A DNA stretch of 52,841 nt from JBASEY01 sp049652745 (GTDB lineage Bacteria > CSSED10-310). The DNA lies in NCBI GenBank assembly GCA_049652745.1, contig JBASEY010000003.1, positions 1 to 52,841 of the forward strand, in the 5' to 3' direction. Both the position numbers and the translations under genes were made by a program. This document shows, piece after piece, positions 35,339-44,527 of the stretch (positions are counted from its first letter, which is position 1; each line of letters begins with the position of its first letter). The notes below the pieces were generated by a model that ran no database searches, was not told where the DNA came from, and saw nothing but the letters and a program-made list of their open reading frames with translations.

Positions 35339-36790
35339 TCAATGATCGGCGGGACGAAGAGCGAGAAATACTTTGGATTGGCCCTGCTGGACGTAAAACA
35401 CAGCGCCTTCTCCCGGCCTGAGCTCCGCAATCAATCTGCGGTAATCATTCACATTTTTAACCGGTTTCTGGTTGATTTCAAGTATAATATTCCCACGCAT
35501 CAAGCCTGCTTTTTCTGCCGGTCCCGCTGGTTCGACTTCCGAGACTAGCACTCCGTCCGTGCTATCCAACTGCAACTGCCGCGCAATTTCAGGGGTGATA
35601 TTCTGAACGGACAAACCAAATCCCGAATCGGAACCCGGTATTACCGAAAACCTGTCGTTTGAGCCCGGCCTTGTTCCGACATGAAGGGTAACAGATTTCT
35701 TTTTATCTTTTCGTAAGATGTCCACCTTGACTTTTTTGCCGACCGGCTGGGAGGCAACAAGTTGGGAAAGGTGGTTTTGATCACGGATTTTAACTCCGTC
35801 AAATTCGACGATGATGTCGCCTGCCTGAATTCCGGCTTCTTCTGCCGGGCCTTTTTCAACGACTTCAGCTACAAGAGCTCCTTCCGTGGTCCCTAGTTTC
35901 AATGTGTCCGCCAGGTCTTTGGTGATGCTTTGAATGCTGACGCCCATCCAGCCGCGAATGACAGTGCCTTTTTCTTTTAAATCCGGCAAGAGAGGTTTTA
36001 CCATGTTGATGGGGATGGCGAATCCTATTCCCGCAGACTGGCCGGTACGAGAGGCGATAACGGTATTGATGCCGATCAAGCGTCCGTGAATATCCAGCAG
36101 AGGTCCGCCGGAGTTGCCGGGGTTGATCGAAGCATCCGTCTGAATGAAATCCTGATAGGGGAGTTCGTCAGGCGACATGACCTTCGAACGGCGGGTTGCA
36201 CTGACAACGCCTACGGTGACTGTATGCCCGAATCCAAAAGGATTGCCGATCGCCATCACCCAGTCTCCGGCGACAATGGCATCGGAATCACCCAACGGTA
36301 TAGGAATTAACGGCTCTTCAGGGTCGATTTTAAGCAGACCGACGTCTGTCTCAGAATCCGCCCCAACCACCTTGGCATTGTAAGTTTTTCCATTTAAGAG
36401 TGTAACGGTGACTTCATCGACATCTTTGATGACATGGTTGTTCGTCAGAATATAACCTTCTTTGTCAATGATGACGCCTGATCCCAGTGACTGAAGCGTT
36501 CTAGGGCGTGTTTGTGGTTCGAAGAAATACCTGAAAAAATCATCCCCAAAAAAATCGTCGAAAGGCGATCGCCATCGTTGTTGAGGATATTGAGAGGGTC
36601 TGACGACTTTTGTAGTCGAAATGTTCACGACGCTGTCACTGTTTTGTTGTGCAATATCACGGAATGTGGTGAAAGTGAAAGGACGGTCTTCGATCCCGCC
36701 AGGGTTGTTACCGGCATTTAGCCATCCAATTCGGACAACGACGCTTAATGCGATGATCAATAAAATAATTGTGAATAATTTGTTTTTCAT
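35339..36790 (-). CDS. HtrA/DegP-type periplasmic serine protease
   Basis: 483 residues. Signal-anchor at the N-terminus (LFTIILLIIALSVVV). Trypsin-like domain with His119 (TNNHVI), Asp149 (ETDVGLLK) and Ser227 (GNSGGPL), then two PDZ domains (around 265-360 and 385-478). Envelope quality-control protease or chaperone. A putative LA loop is rich in Phe/Asp (FDDFFGDDFFRYFF). Confidence 0.93.
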   Translation of the reverse strand: MKNKLFTIILLIIALSVVVRIGWLNAGNNPGGIEDRPFTFTTFRDIAQQNSDSVVNISTTKVVRPSQYPQQRWRSPFDDFFGDDFFRYFFEPQTRPRTLQSLGSGVIIDKEGYILTNNHVIKDVDEVTVTLLNGKTYNAKVVGADSETDVGLLKIDPEEPLIPIPLGDSDAIVAGDWVMAIGNPFGFGHTVTVGVVSATRRSKVMSPDELPYQDFIQTDASINPGNSGGPLLDIHGRLIGINTVIASRTGQSAGIGFAIPINMVKPLLPDLKEKGTVIRGWMGVSIQSITKDLADTLKLGTTEGALVAEVVEKGPAEEAGIQAGDIIVEFDGVKIRDQNHLSQLVASQPVGKKVKVDILRKDKKKSVTLHVGTRPGSNDRFSVIPGSDSGFGLSVQNITPEIARQLQLDSTDGVLVSEVEPAGPAEKAGLMRGNIILEINQKPVKNVNDYRRLIAELRPGEGAVFYVQQGQSKVFLALRPADH

Positions 36791-36888
36791 GATTGCTCCT
36801 TATCTGTTCTGGATTCTGTCGCAAACTCGCTTCTTCCAAGGTTTAAAACACATTAAAATTTATGAATGTTCCAGCAAACCCCAAAAAA

Positions 36889-38127
36889 TCACGGATAAAA
36901 GTCTAAAGCGGTATCGATTTCCGGGCCGGAAAGAGGGGATCGTGATCGATAAAGCGATACGACACAACCGGCCAAAATCCAGAAAAGAATGCCGATTTCT
37001 TTTTCAAAGCGAAAAGTGGTGAAACTGAATGTGAGAAACACGGCGAAGCTGGCGGCGAAACCAAGCAACTGGCTTTCTACCACCGGTAAAGGTTTATATC
37101 TGAATTGTATGAAAATCAGATAGAAAATCCCCATCACAATTATAAAAAACGACGTCAGTCCAAGAATACCCGTCTCTACAAGTGTTTGTAAGTAGAGATT
37201 GTGCGCATTTTCAAACACGACTCCGCTGCTCTGGGAAAACATGTATTCGGGATACAGGATTTGAAATATACGGTTGCCATAACCGGCGCCCAACCAGGGA
37301 CGCTCTTTTATCATCAGTATCGCACTTCGCCACATCCAAACGCGGTCTCCAAACGTTTCATTGTTTTTCAATGCTTCCAGGCTTGAAATACTCGTCGCTC
37401 GCAGCAAAATATCCGGCGGAAGAAACCAGGGCGCGGATATAACTCCTATCAACAGCAGCACCAGCATTCGCCTGTCCTTTATGGCCGCCAGGATTGAAAC
37501 GGCCAGCAGGCTGCTGAACCAAGCCCCTCGCGACAGAGTGACCAGCATGAATCCCAGGCAGATTACCAGCACAAGCAGAGCGATCGTTCGGCGCCAGCCG
37601 GTGGTGCAAAGAAAATGACTCAAGGCAATGGGCATGACCATTGCCGTAAAAAATGCCGCCAATCCAAAACTGGAATAAAAAGATGTCGCTCGGCCGCTTT
37701 TAACCAGTTCGCCGGAAAAATATCCAATCAATCCTACCGAACTGACAAGAGTAACCGCGATCATCAGGATTATCGGTATGCGCCGGGTATATTTCGGTGA
37801 ACTCATGACGGTTACGGTCACATAATAAAACAGGAGCTGATATAAAAGACCTTTCCGAAGAATTCTCATCGAATAACCAGGGTCGATCGATGTGATGCTT
37901 TTGAAAATGATGACGGCGGCATAAAAGAGTATCGGCAGATCGAGCGGCGTGCTCTGAATAGGGAATCGTTTGGTGACGATTCCTTGAAAAATCAAACAAA
38001 GAAGAGGAATCACCATCAGGATGGAACGCAGTGAAGCCGTTCCTGGAATTGTCATTATCAGAAGATATAAGATGAGCGCCCCGCGCATAATTTTTTCATT
38101 TATAAATAGAATCCGTTCGTGATCCAT
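36889..38127 (-). CDS. O-antigen ligase/polymerase (Wzy/WaaL-like)
   Basis: About 412 residues from ATG 38127 with AGGATAAAGG upstream. Around ten TM segments and a periplasmic loop with RVWMWRSAILMIKERPWLGAGYGN and, later, FENAHNLYLQTLVETGILGL, the H-N-x-(Y/F)-L-Q motif of the O-antigen ligase family. Polymerises or ligates lipid-linked glycan in the inner membrane. Confidence 0.85.
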   Translation of the reverse strand: MDHERILFINEKIMRGALILYLLIMTIPGTASLRSILMVIPLLCLIFQGIVTKRFPIQSTPLDLPILFYAAVIIFKSITSIDPGYSMRILRKGLLYQLLFYYVTVTVMSSPKYTRRIPIILMIAVTLVSSVGLIGYFSGELVKSGRATSFYSSFGLAAFFTAMVMPIALSHFLCTTGWRRTIALLVLVICLGFMLVTLSRGAWFSSLLAVSILAAIKDRRMLVLLLIGVISAPWFLPPDILLRATSISSLEALKNNETFGDRVWMWRSAILMIKERPWLGAGYGNRIFQILYPEYMFSQSSGVVFENAHNLYLQTLVETGILGLTSFFIIVMGIFYLIFIQFRYKPLPVVESQLLGFAASFAVFLTFSFTTFRFEKEIGILFWILAGCVVSLYRSRSPLSGPEIDTALDFYP

Positions 38128-38215
38128 GGCCTTTATCCTGCAATCTGTCGTGAACAGAGTCAATACAAATCAATATTATTGTCCCTTTCAAGCATTTTTG
38201 CTAGCCTGATACGGT

Positions 38216-39589
38216 ATGGAATCGAAGCAGCACATCCGAATTGGTTTCGACACGATCATCATGTCGATACTGGCTCTAATCAGCTTGGAAACCAATGTTC
38301 CATTCGTTCTTGATCAATTGGACTTCCATCGAGCCATGCCCGAAATGGGATTCTGGAAGCATTTATTGTGTCCGGGCGGAGCGGAAAATCCTTTGGCGCT
38401 GATGGGCAGCCAGTTCGTTCCTTTTAAATTGTTATTGAGAACGATCACTTTAGGTATCGTGATATTCTGGTTTATCGTCGATATAAAGGGAAAACACATC
38501 AATTTGAAGATCGCATCGGCTCTGTCATTGATTATTTTACATATACTGATCCCTGACATCATGATGATTCAAGCTCGTTCGGCAACGGCAAACCACGCAT
38601 TGGCACATGACGGCGGGACGATTCAGATGGAGGAGGCCATGAAAATGGTTTTGAAAGGGAAAAATCCCTATTCAGAGACGTTTCATGGAACTCCTCTTGA
38701 AAATTGGCGGGGTTTTTCCAACAACGTCGTCTTTCATGTTCCTTACATGCCGGGAGCCTTCATGTATTCATTGCCGGCATATGTTCTTCTGAGCACGTTC
38801 TGGGATCATTATGACCAACGAGTCATCCATCTCTTGATGTTCGTTTTCTCCCTCTATTTCATCGCCGCCGTCTCCGCTTCATGGGAAAAATGCCTGACAA
38901 CCTGGATGATTTTTGCGTTAAACCCTTTTTCAGCCAAATATCTGGCTCTTGGTACCAACGACATTGTCATATTGTTTTGGCTGCTTCTTGCTGTCGTTTT
39001 AATCCAAAAACAGAAGGTTCGATCCGGCTTGGCCGCACTCGCCGCCGCTTGTGCAGTGAAGCAATTCGCTTGGTTTTTCGTTCCTTTCCTGGCTGCTTAT
39101 GGGTTACAGTTGCAAAAGGTCGGCCTTCGCGGTTTTCTAAATTCAATCATCAAAAAATATCGGCTATGGGCTCCCGCCGCGGCACTCGCCGTGATAACGA
39201 TTGTTCCTTTTCTGCTATGGGATATACGCAGTTTCATAGACGATACTTTTCGTTATGGATCGGGTGGCTTGCCGACCAGCTATCCTATGCAAGGGTTTCA
39301 TGGCTACGGTTTTGCCACACTTTTATTGTTTTCCAGGCTTTTTACGGATGGCCGCGCCAACTTCCCCTTCATCGTTATACAGGCGATAACTGTTGTGCCC
39401 TTGTTTATTTGGCTCTGGAGAAAATTTATTGCCGATCCCGATATGCCCGAGGCTCTCACCTTTTCCGCTCTGTGTCTTCTTGTCTTTATGTTTTTTTCCA
39501 GATATCTGCACGGAAACTTCGTCGGCTTCATCATATTTTGGCCGGCTCTGAGCTGGGGCATGCTTGGTGAAAAGGGCAGCTTCCCATGA
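38216..39589 (+). CDS. GT-C fold membrane glycosyltransferase-like protein
   Basis: 457 residues, about ten hydrophobic segments. A periplasmic loop after the first helices has HDGGTIQMEEAMKMVLKGKN and PYSETF, as in GT87/DUF2029-like polyprenol-sugar-dependent transferases. GTNDIVILFWLLL is another typical GT-C stretch. Overlaps asnB by 4 nt. Exact donor and acceptor unknown. Confidence 0.7.
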   Translation: MESKQHIRIGFDTIIMSILALISLETNVPFVLDQLDFHRAMPEMGFWKHLLCPGGAENPLALMGSQFVPFKLLLRTITLGIVIFWFIVDIKGKHINLKIASALSLIILHILIPDIMMIQARSATANHALAHDGGTIQMEEAMKMVLKGKNPYSETFHGTPLENWRGFSNNVVFHVPYMPGAFMYSLPAYVLLSTFWDHYDQRVIHLLMFVFSLYFIAAVSASWEKCLTTWMIFALNPFSAKYLALGTNDIVILFWLLLAVVLIQKQKVRSGLAALAAACAVKQFAWFFVPFLAAYGLQLQKVGLRGFLNSIIKKYRLWAPAAALAVITIVPFLLWDIRSFIDDTFRYGSGGLPTSYPMQGFHGYGFATLLLFSRLFTDGRANFPFIVIQAITVVPLFIWLWRKFIADPDMPEALTFSALCLLVFMFFSRYLHGNFVGFIIFWPALSWGMLGEKGSFP

Positions 39590-41532
39590 GCGGTATCTGC
39601 GGGTTGATGGGACGGTCTTCACCTCAGACCGTGCCACGTATGACCGCTGCAATGAAACATCGAGGCCCGGATTCAGATGGATTCTATTTCGACGATCGGA
39701 TTCATGTCGGCGCTTGTCGGCTGAAAGTCATCGATAAAGAAGGGTCAGAACAGCCGATATTCAATGAAAATAAAAGCCTTGTGCTGGTCTGTGACGGCAG
39801 GATCTATAATTATCGATCCCTGCGATCTCGTCTGCTGGACAGAGGACACCGATTTTCAACGGAAGGCGATGCTGAAACGATTCTTCATTTATATGAGGAA
39901 TACGGTGAGGATTGCGTTCAATATCTGGACGGCGAGTTTGCTTTTGCGCTCTGGGACAAACCAAACAGTCGTCTGATGCTTGCCAGAGACCGCCTGGGAA
40001 TTAAACCGCTTTACTGGTCGAAGCTGCCTGGGAAGTTGATTTTTGCGTCGGAAATTCGCGCCTGCCTGGCCTCCGGCGAACTCAGCGCTGAAATGGATGA
40101 CCTGGCTGTTTTGAAATTCATCACATTTCCGGCAGTTCAAGCGCCGATGACTATTTTCAGCCAGATCAACGCTCTGTTGCCCGGGCATTTTCTGATAAAT
40201 GCTTCTGAGGGATTGTCCATAAAGGAATACTGGGACATCGATTGCGAACGTAACCATAAACAAATGCCGAGTTCGGAAGAATCGATAGAAGCCGTCAAAG
40301 AGACGTTGACTCAGTCGGTCAATAAGCGGTTGATGAGCGATGTTCCATTGGGCGCTTTTTTATCGGGTGGCATCGATTCCAGTTCCATCGTAGGGTTGAT
40401 GAAAGAGCTGTCGGCAAAGCCGATAAAAACGTTCAGCATCCGGTTTTCCGGCAGGGATAAATCGTATAAATGGTTTGACGATGCATCGTTTGCGGTTGAG
40501 GTCGCCCGAACATTTCAGACTGAGCATGTCGAAAAAGTCGTCACCGGCTCCGAAGTTCTTGAGCAGCTTGTACGTGCCGTCTGGGCGATGGACCAACCCT
40601 CCGGTGACGCTCTACAGTACTATATCGTGTCCGGATGTGCTGCAGAGCATGTCACTGTAGCTCTTACCGGCACCGGCGGCGATGAAGTGTTCGCCGGTTA
40701 TGAGTGGTTCAAAGAAATTCGTCGAATCGAACAAATTCATAATATGATGGTGTTTTTGAAACCGGCAGCGGCCAACTGGCTGTGGGATCAAATTCGAAGA
40801 ATACCTCGCGGATATGAGTTGTCGAAATTTCGAAGAAGACTCCAGACATTGTTGGTCGGTCGTTCCGGTTTTGCCGAACGCTATCGTTTGAATCGACGAT
40901 TATATCATGGCGATGATTTTTATTACCTTTTCTCTCCGGAATTCATCTCCAGAATGGCCGAATTTGTCGGTGACGTCGATACACGAGTCGAATTCTGCAG
41001 CGCACGCTGCCAAAATATGGATTCAATCTCGAAAATGTCCTATATGCAATTGAAAATCGATATGCCGGACCTGCTTCTTCGCGATCAGGATGCGGTTAGT
41101 ATGGCTCACGGCCTTGAAGTTCGCTTCCCGATGCTGGATTACCACTTGGTGGAAACAGCGGCGCGTATTCCAAGCACGATGAAATTGAAAGGCGACACTG
41201 AAAAATATGTTTTGCGCCAGGCCATGCAAAGATACCTTCCGCCTTCGATTGTCAATCGGCCGAAAAAAGGCTTCATGTTTCCTATGGCCGATTGGATGAA
41301 ACGCGAATTGAAACCGGTTGTCGATAGTTGCCTTTCGAAGGAATCGATTCGAACCAGAGGCATTTTCAATCCCGATGCAGTAGAAAAACTACGGGATAAT
41401 TTTTATCGAGGCAGGGAACCGTTTTTCAAGGTGTGGAACCAGGTGATATTTGAGTTGTGGTGCCGAATTAATTTGGATCGGCCGAACGGGTGGCGGCCGC
41501 CGACCGAAACCGTCAAGGATTTTATTAGATGA
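39586..41532 (+). CDS. Asparagine-synthase-like amidotransferase with Ser2 instead of Cys2
   Basis: 648 residues. Overlaps the preceding gene as ATGA. N-terminal GATase II-like domain (MKHRGPDSDG, LVCDGRIYNYRSLR, GDAETILHLYEEYG, ARDRLGIKPLYW) and C-terminal synthetase with PP-loop FLSGGIDSSSIVGL. The protein begins M-S-G-I-C-G: the catalytic N-terminal Cys2 of this family is replaced by Ser, with a Cys at 5. Glutaminase activity is therefore doubtful; it may use free ammonia. In glycan loci such proteins amidate uronic-acid sugars. Confidence 0.85.
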   Translation: MSGICGLMGRSSPQTVPRMTAAMKHRGPDSDGFYFDDRIHVGACRLKVIDKEGSEQPIFNENKSLVLVCDGRIYNYRSLRSRLLDRGHRFSTEGDAETILHLYEEYGEDCVQYLDGEFAFALWDKPNSRLMLARDRLGIKPLYWSKLPGKLIFASEIRACLASGELSAEMDDLAVLKFITFPAVQAPMTIFSQINALLPGHFLINASEGLSIKEYWDIDCERNHKQMPSSEESIEAVKETLTQSVNKRLMSDVPLGAFLSGGIDSSSIVGLMKELSAKPIKTFSIRFSGRDKSYKWFDDASFAVEVARTFQTEHVEKVVTGSEVLEQLVRAVWAMDQPSGDALQYYIVSGCAAEHVTVALTGTGGDEVFAGYEWFKEIRRIEQIHNMMVFLKPAAANWLWDQIRRIPRGYELSKFRRRLQTLLVGRSGFAERYRLNRRLYHGDDFYYLFSPEFISRMAEFVGDVDTRVEFCSARCQNMDSISKMSYMQLKIDMPDLLLRDQDAVSMAHGLEVRFPMLDYHLVETAARIPSTMKLKGDTEKYVLRQAMQRYLPPSIVNRPKKGFMFPMADWMKRELKPVVDSCLSKESIRTRGIFNPDAVEKLRDNFYRGREPFFKVWNQVIFELWCRINLDRPNGWRPPTETVKDFIR

Positions 41533-42887
41533 CCCATGGTAAAAAAGCGATTCAGTCAGCTATAGATCGCATCCTTCATCTGTTCAGGACAACATATCGT
41601 GGTCCAGATGCTTTACCGGTTTACGATGTCGATGGCGAGACCGGAAAACCACTTTCAAAACGCAATCTGCTGAGTGAGTTCGACGATTATGCTCCGTTCT
41701 TTTGGGTTTTAGGCGAACATTCCATGGTAAACGACCATTTTCTGATACTGAAGACGCGGCTCCAACAAAAACCTCTATTGTTCAGCAGACCTCAGATACG
41801 CGCTATAAAAGGACTGGGTCTTCCCGGCCTGCTTCGTCGTCTTCCTTATGCGGATTCACAGGATTATGTTGAAATATTGTATGGGCTGGCCGAGCTGTAC
41901 ACTCTGTCGAATGAAGATAAATTCTTGCAGACGGCGGAAAACCTGTTCACTGGAATAGTGAAGAATTTTGAACGCAACGGCACGATTCAATCTTTTCGAC
42001 TCATGCCTTTTGGCCCGACACTCCCTTTGGCTGATGCCATGTCGGGCATGTTCATTGAAATTGCATCCGAACTTTCAGCACTGACAAAAAGCAAGCTGTT
42101 GAAACAGTATTATCTGGACTGCGCATCAAAATGGATGAAATGGTGGATCGAAACAGATCTATTTCAGCAATATGGCGTGTTCCCATCGGTGGCTGTGAAG
42201 GGTTGGCCGCGCAGTTTGCCTGGAATAAGGGAAAAATTGTCACTCGCCGAGCTGGCAAAACCAAACACATCGATGGCATATGGTATTCTTGCACTCGCTG
42301 CTCCGCCGCATCTTGATCCCATCGCCAGGCAAGTTTTCGAGCGATGGATGGACGGTATTACTCGTTGCTTCATGACCCCTGACGGAGTTTTCGGTCATTT
42401 GGCTGAATTGAAAGGTTCAGTAAACAAAGGTCCCGTGTTGTCAACGAATTTCGCCATGCTGGATATTTTATGTGATGCGGTTTCTCTGTTTGATTGCAAG
42501 AACAGCAAACGTATCGCTGTAACTATAACGGACTATTTTCTGAAATTCCGCTCTCCGAATACCGGCCTGATACCCGATGAACCCGGTAAAGAGCGCTCCT
42601 ATCTCGATGCAAATTCCGATTTTGCCGTTTCATTGGCGAAAATGACGGAAATAACCGGCGAAACAAAATACAGGGAAGCGGGCTGTTCAATTGTCGATTC
42701 TATCTTAAAGTATCATTCTGCACCTTACGGTTTTTATCGTGACGTGCATCTACATACAGGAAAACCGCTGTCGCCATTGGTTGAAACACGATTCTGTTCT
42801 TTACTGCTAAAAACGTTATATCTGTACCGAGACGACATACCAATTTATGACGAATCAGGCAAATGGTCTTTATTCAGAGATAGATAA
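41529..42887 (+). CDS. Predicted alpha/alpha-barrel glycan-active protein, hypothetical
   Basis: 452 residues, soluble, rich in helical hairpins (YVEILYGLAELYTLSNEDKF; SMAYGILALAAPP; DFAVSLAKMTEITGETKYRE), as in six-hairpin glycosidases and epimerases. No catalytic pair assigned. Overlaps both neighbours by 4 and 1 nt, so it is tightly coupled with the amidotransferase and flippase. A role in modifying the glycan is inferred. Confidence 0.6.
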   Translation: MTHGKKAIQSAIDRILHLFRTTYRGPDALPVYDVDGETGKPLSKRNLLSEFDDYAPFFWVLGEHSMVNDHFLILKTRLQQKPLLFSRPQIRAIKGLGLPGLLRRLPYADSQDYVEILYGLAELYTLSNEDKFLQTAENLFTGIVKNFERNGTIQSFRLMPFGPTLPLADAMSGMFIEIASELSALTKSKLLKQYYLDCASKWMKWWIETDLFQQYGVFPSVAVKGWPRSLPGIREKLSLAELAKPNTSMAYGILALAAPPHLDPIARQVFERWMDGITRCFMTPDGVFGHLAELKGSVNKGPVLSTNFAMLDILCDAVSLFDCKNSKRIAVTITDYFLKFRSPNTGLIPDEPGKERSYLDANSDFAVSLAKMTEITGETKYREAGCSIVDSILKYHSAPYGFYRDVHLHTGKPLSPLVETRFCSLLLKTLYLYRDDIPIYDESGKWSLFRDR

Positions 42888-44434
42888 TGAACAAAATTAA
42901 AAAGGAAATCTCTACCCAAACAAGCGATCGTGGGTTGAATGACCGCTTCAGCCTGGTGGGGCGTGTCGCTAAAAACTCAGTTGTCATTCTTCTGGGAAAG
43001 ATAATCGATATCACGTCATCTCTGATCGTATTGATGATACTCGCTCGAATCCTGAAACCGTCTCTCTACGGTGATTATGCTTTCATCAATGCCGTCGTAC
43101 TGGCATTTCAACCTTTGATCAATCTTGAAATCAACACGATACTCATTCGTGAAATGGCGGCGGAAAGACATCGTGAGTGGGCTTTGCTGGGCGGTGGACT
43201 GCTGTTGAAAATGATTTTACTGGCAGCGTTTATCGTCTCCGCCGTCATATTGGAAAGCATTATTCAGTTCAATCCTATGTTGCGCATGGCTTTCTACCTT
43301 GCGGTGGCAGCCGAAATCTTCCAACAGATTGTCTGGGTTTACAGTGCTGTGTTTATGGCACGTGAAAGGATGGAATTCGAACCTCTTTTGTCACTGGTGT
43401 GCAAGATAGTAACGGTTGGCGGTATTGGACTGCTGGCGCTGTTCATGTCTTCCGAATCCATGGAAACGATCGGTTTTGTACTGGTGTTCGCTATCCTGGC
43501 GTTCAGTCAATTGATCAGAGCTGTTTTAGGAATATTTATCGCCGCAAATTTCTTGAAAAAATTCAAAATTCAATGGTCTTTTTCCGTCGCCAAAGAACTT
43601 TTCCGGCAATCCTGGGTGATGGGTCTGGCGACTTTTTTAACCGGGTTGACATTGCGAATTGATATTTATTTTTTGAAATATTTTAAATCTTCCGAGGAAA
43701 TAGCGATATTCAATATCCCTCATATGTTTACCCTTCAAATTCAGATTTTGGCTATTTCGCTGGTAACCGCTTTATTCCCGGTTTTCAGCCGTTTAAGAGC
43801 AGCAAAAACCAACGACACGGAAACGTTTGAAATAGTGCAGGATGCCAGCATACGAATTATGGCTCTGCTGGGGTTGTCGATCACCATCGTCAGTGGTTTT
43901 TTCCCCAATGTCATCATTCGCGTCCTGGGCGGGAGCGCCTACCAGGATTCCATTCCGGTGCTGGTAATTTTGTCCTGGTGTATCCCGATATTGTTTCTGA
44001 ATTATCTTGGAGCGAACCTTTTAACAGCGATGAAAAGACAAAATCTCTTGATCTACGGAGCGGCGGCTTCGTTGATATCGAATGCAATCCTGGACTGGTT
44101 ATGGATTCCGGTTTATGGAATCAGCGGTGCATCCTATTCCACGGTTATTTCCTATCTTCTGCAGCTTTCGATCATCTTCTTTTTCCTTTATCGCTACAGC
44201 CCGGATATGCCTGGTTTAATGCAAGCGATAATGTTACCGACACTGTTTTGCCTGGCTGCTCTTTTCGGGGTCAGACTATTCGAGAAGACCTTTGAAGTTC
44301 GGTCGCTTGCATCTGGAAGTTTTCGAGTCTTAGTTTCAGCGCTTGTAGTGGCGCTTTGCTTCGCTGTCCAACCGGCGTCATTCAGAGGTTGGTTGAGGCG
44401 TTTCAGAGGTGGAAGTGGGCTTCAGAGCGAATGA
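42887..44434 (+). CDS. Oligosaccharide flippase, Wzx/MATE-like
   Basis: 515 residues with about 14 hydrophobic helices. VGRVAKNSVVILLGKIIDI and ILARILKPSLYGDYAF are typical of the Wzx/RfbX N-terminus, and VLGGSAYQDSIPVLVILSW of its C-terminal repeat. Moves lipid-linked oligosaccharide across the inner membrane. TAATG junction with the gene before. Confidence 0.9.
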   Translation: MNKIKKEISTQTSDRGLNDRFSLVGRVAKNSVVILLGKIIDITSSLIVLMILARILKPSLYGDYAFINAVVLAFQPLINLEINTILIREMAAERHREWALLGGGLLLKMILLAAFIVSAVILESIIQFNPMLRMAFYLAVAAEIFQQIVWVYSAVFMARERMEFEPLLSLVCKIVTVGGIGLLALFMSSESMETIGFVLVFAILAFSQLIRAVLGIFIAANFLKKFKIQWSFSVAKELFRQSWVMGLATFLTGLTLRIDIYFLKYFKSSEEIAIFNIPHMFTLQIQILAISLVTALFPVFSRLRAAKTNDTETFEIVQDASIRIMALLGLSITIVSGFFPNVIIRVLGGSAYQDSIPVLVILSWCIPILFLNYLGANLLTAMKRQNLLIYGAAASLISNAILDWLWIPVYGISGASYSTVISYLLQLSIIFFFLYRYSPDMPGLMQAIMLPTLFCLAALFGVRLFEKTFEVRSLASGSFRVLVSALVVALCFAVQPASFRGWLRRFRGGSGLQSE

Positions 44435-44527
44435 CGTTCAAGAGAGAACTTCAATCATCACGGCAGTCAGCTCCCGTTTTTTTCAATGGTTTGGATTTGG
44501 CTGTCGATTGATAGCGGCCCGATTGGA

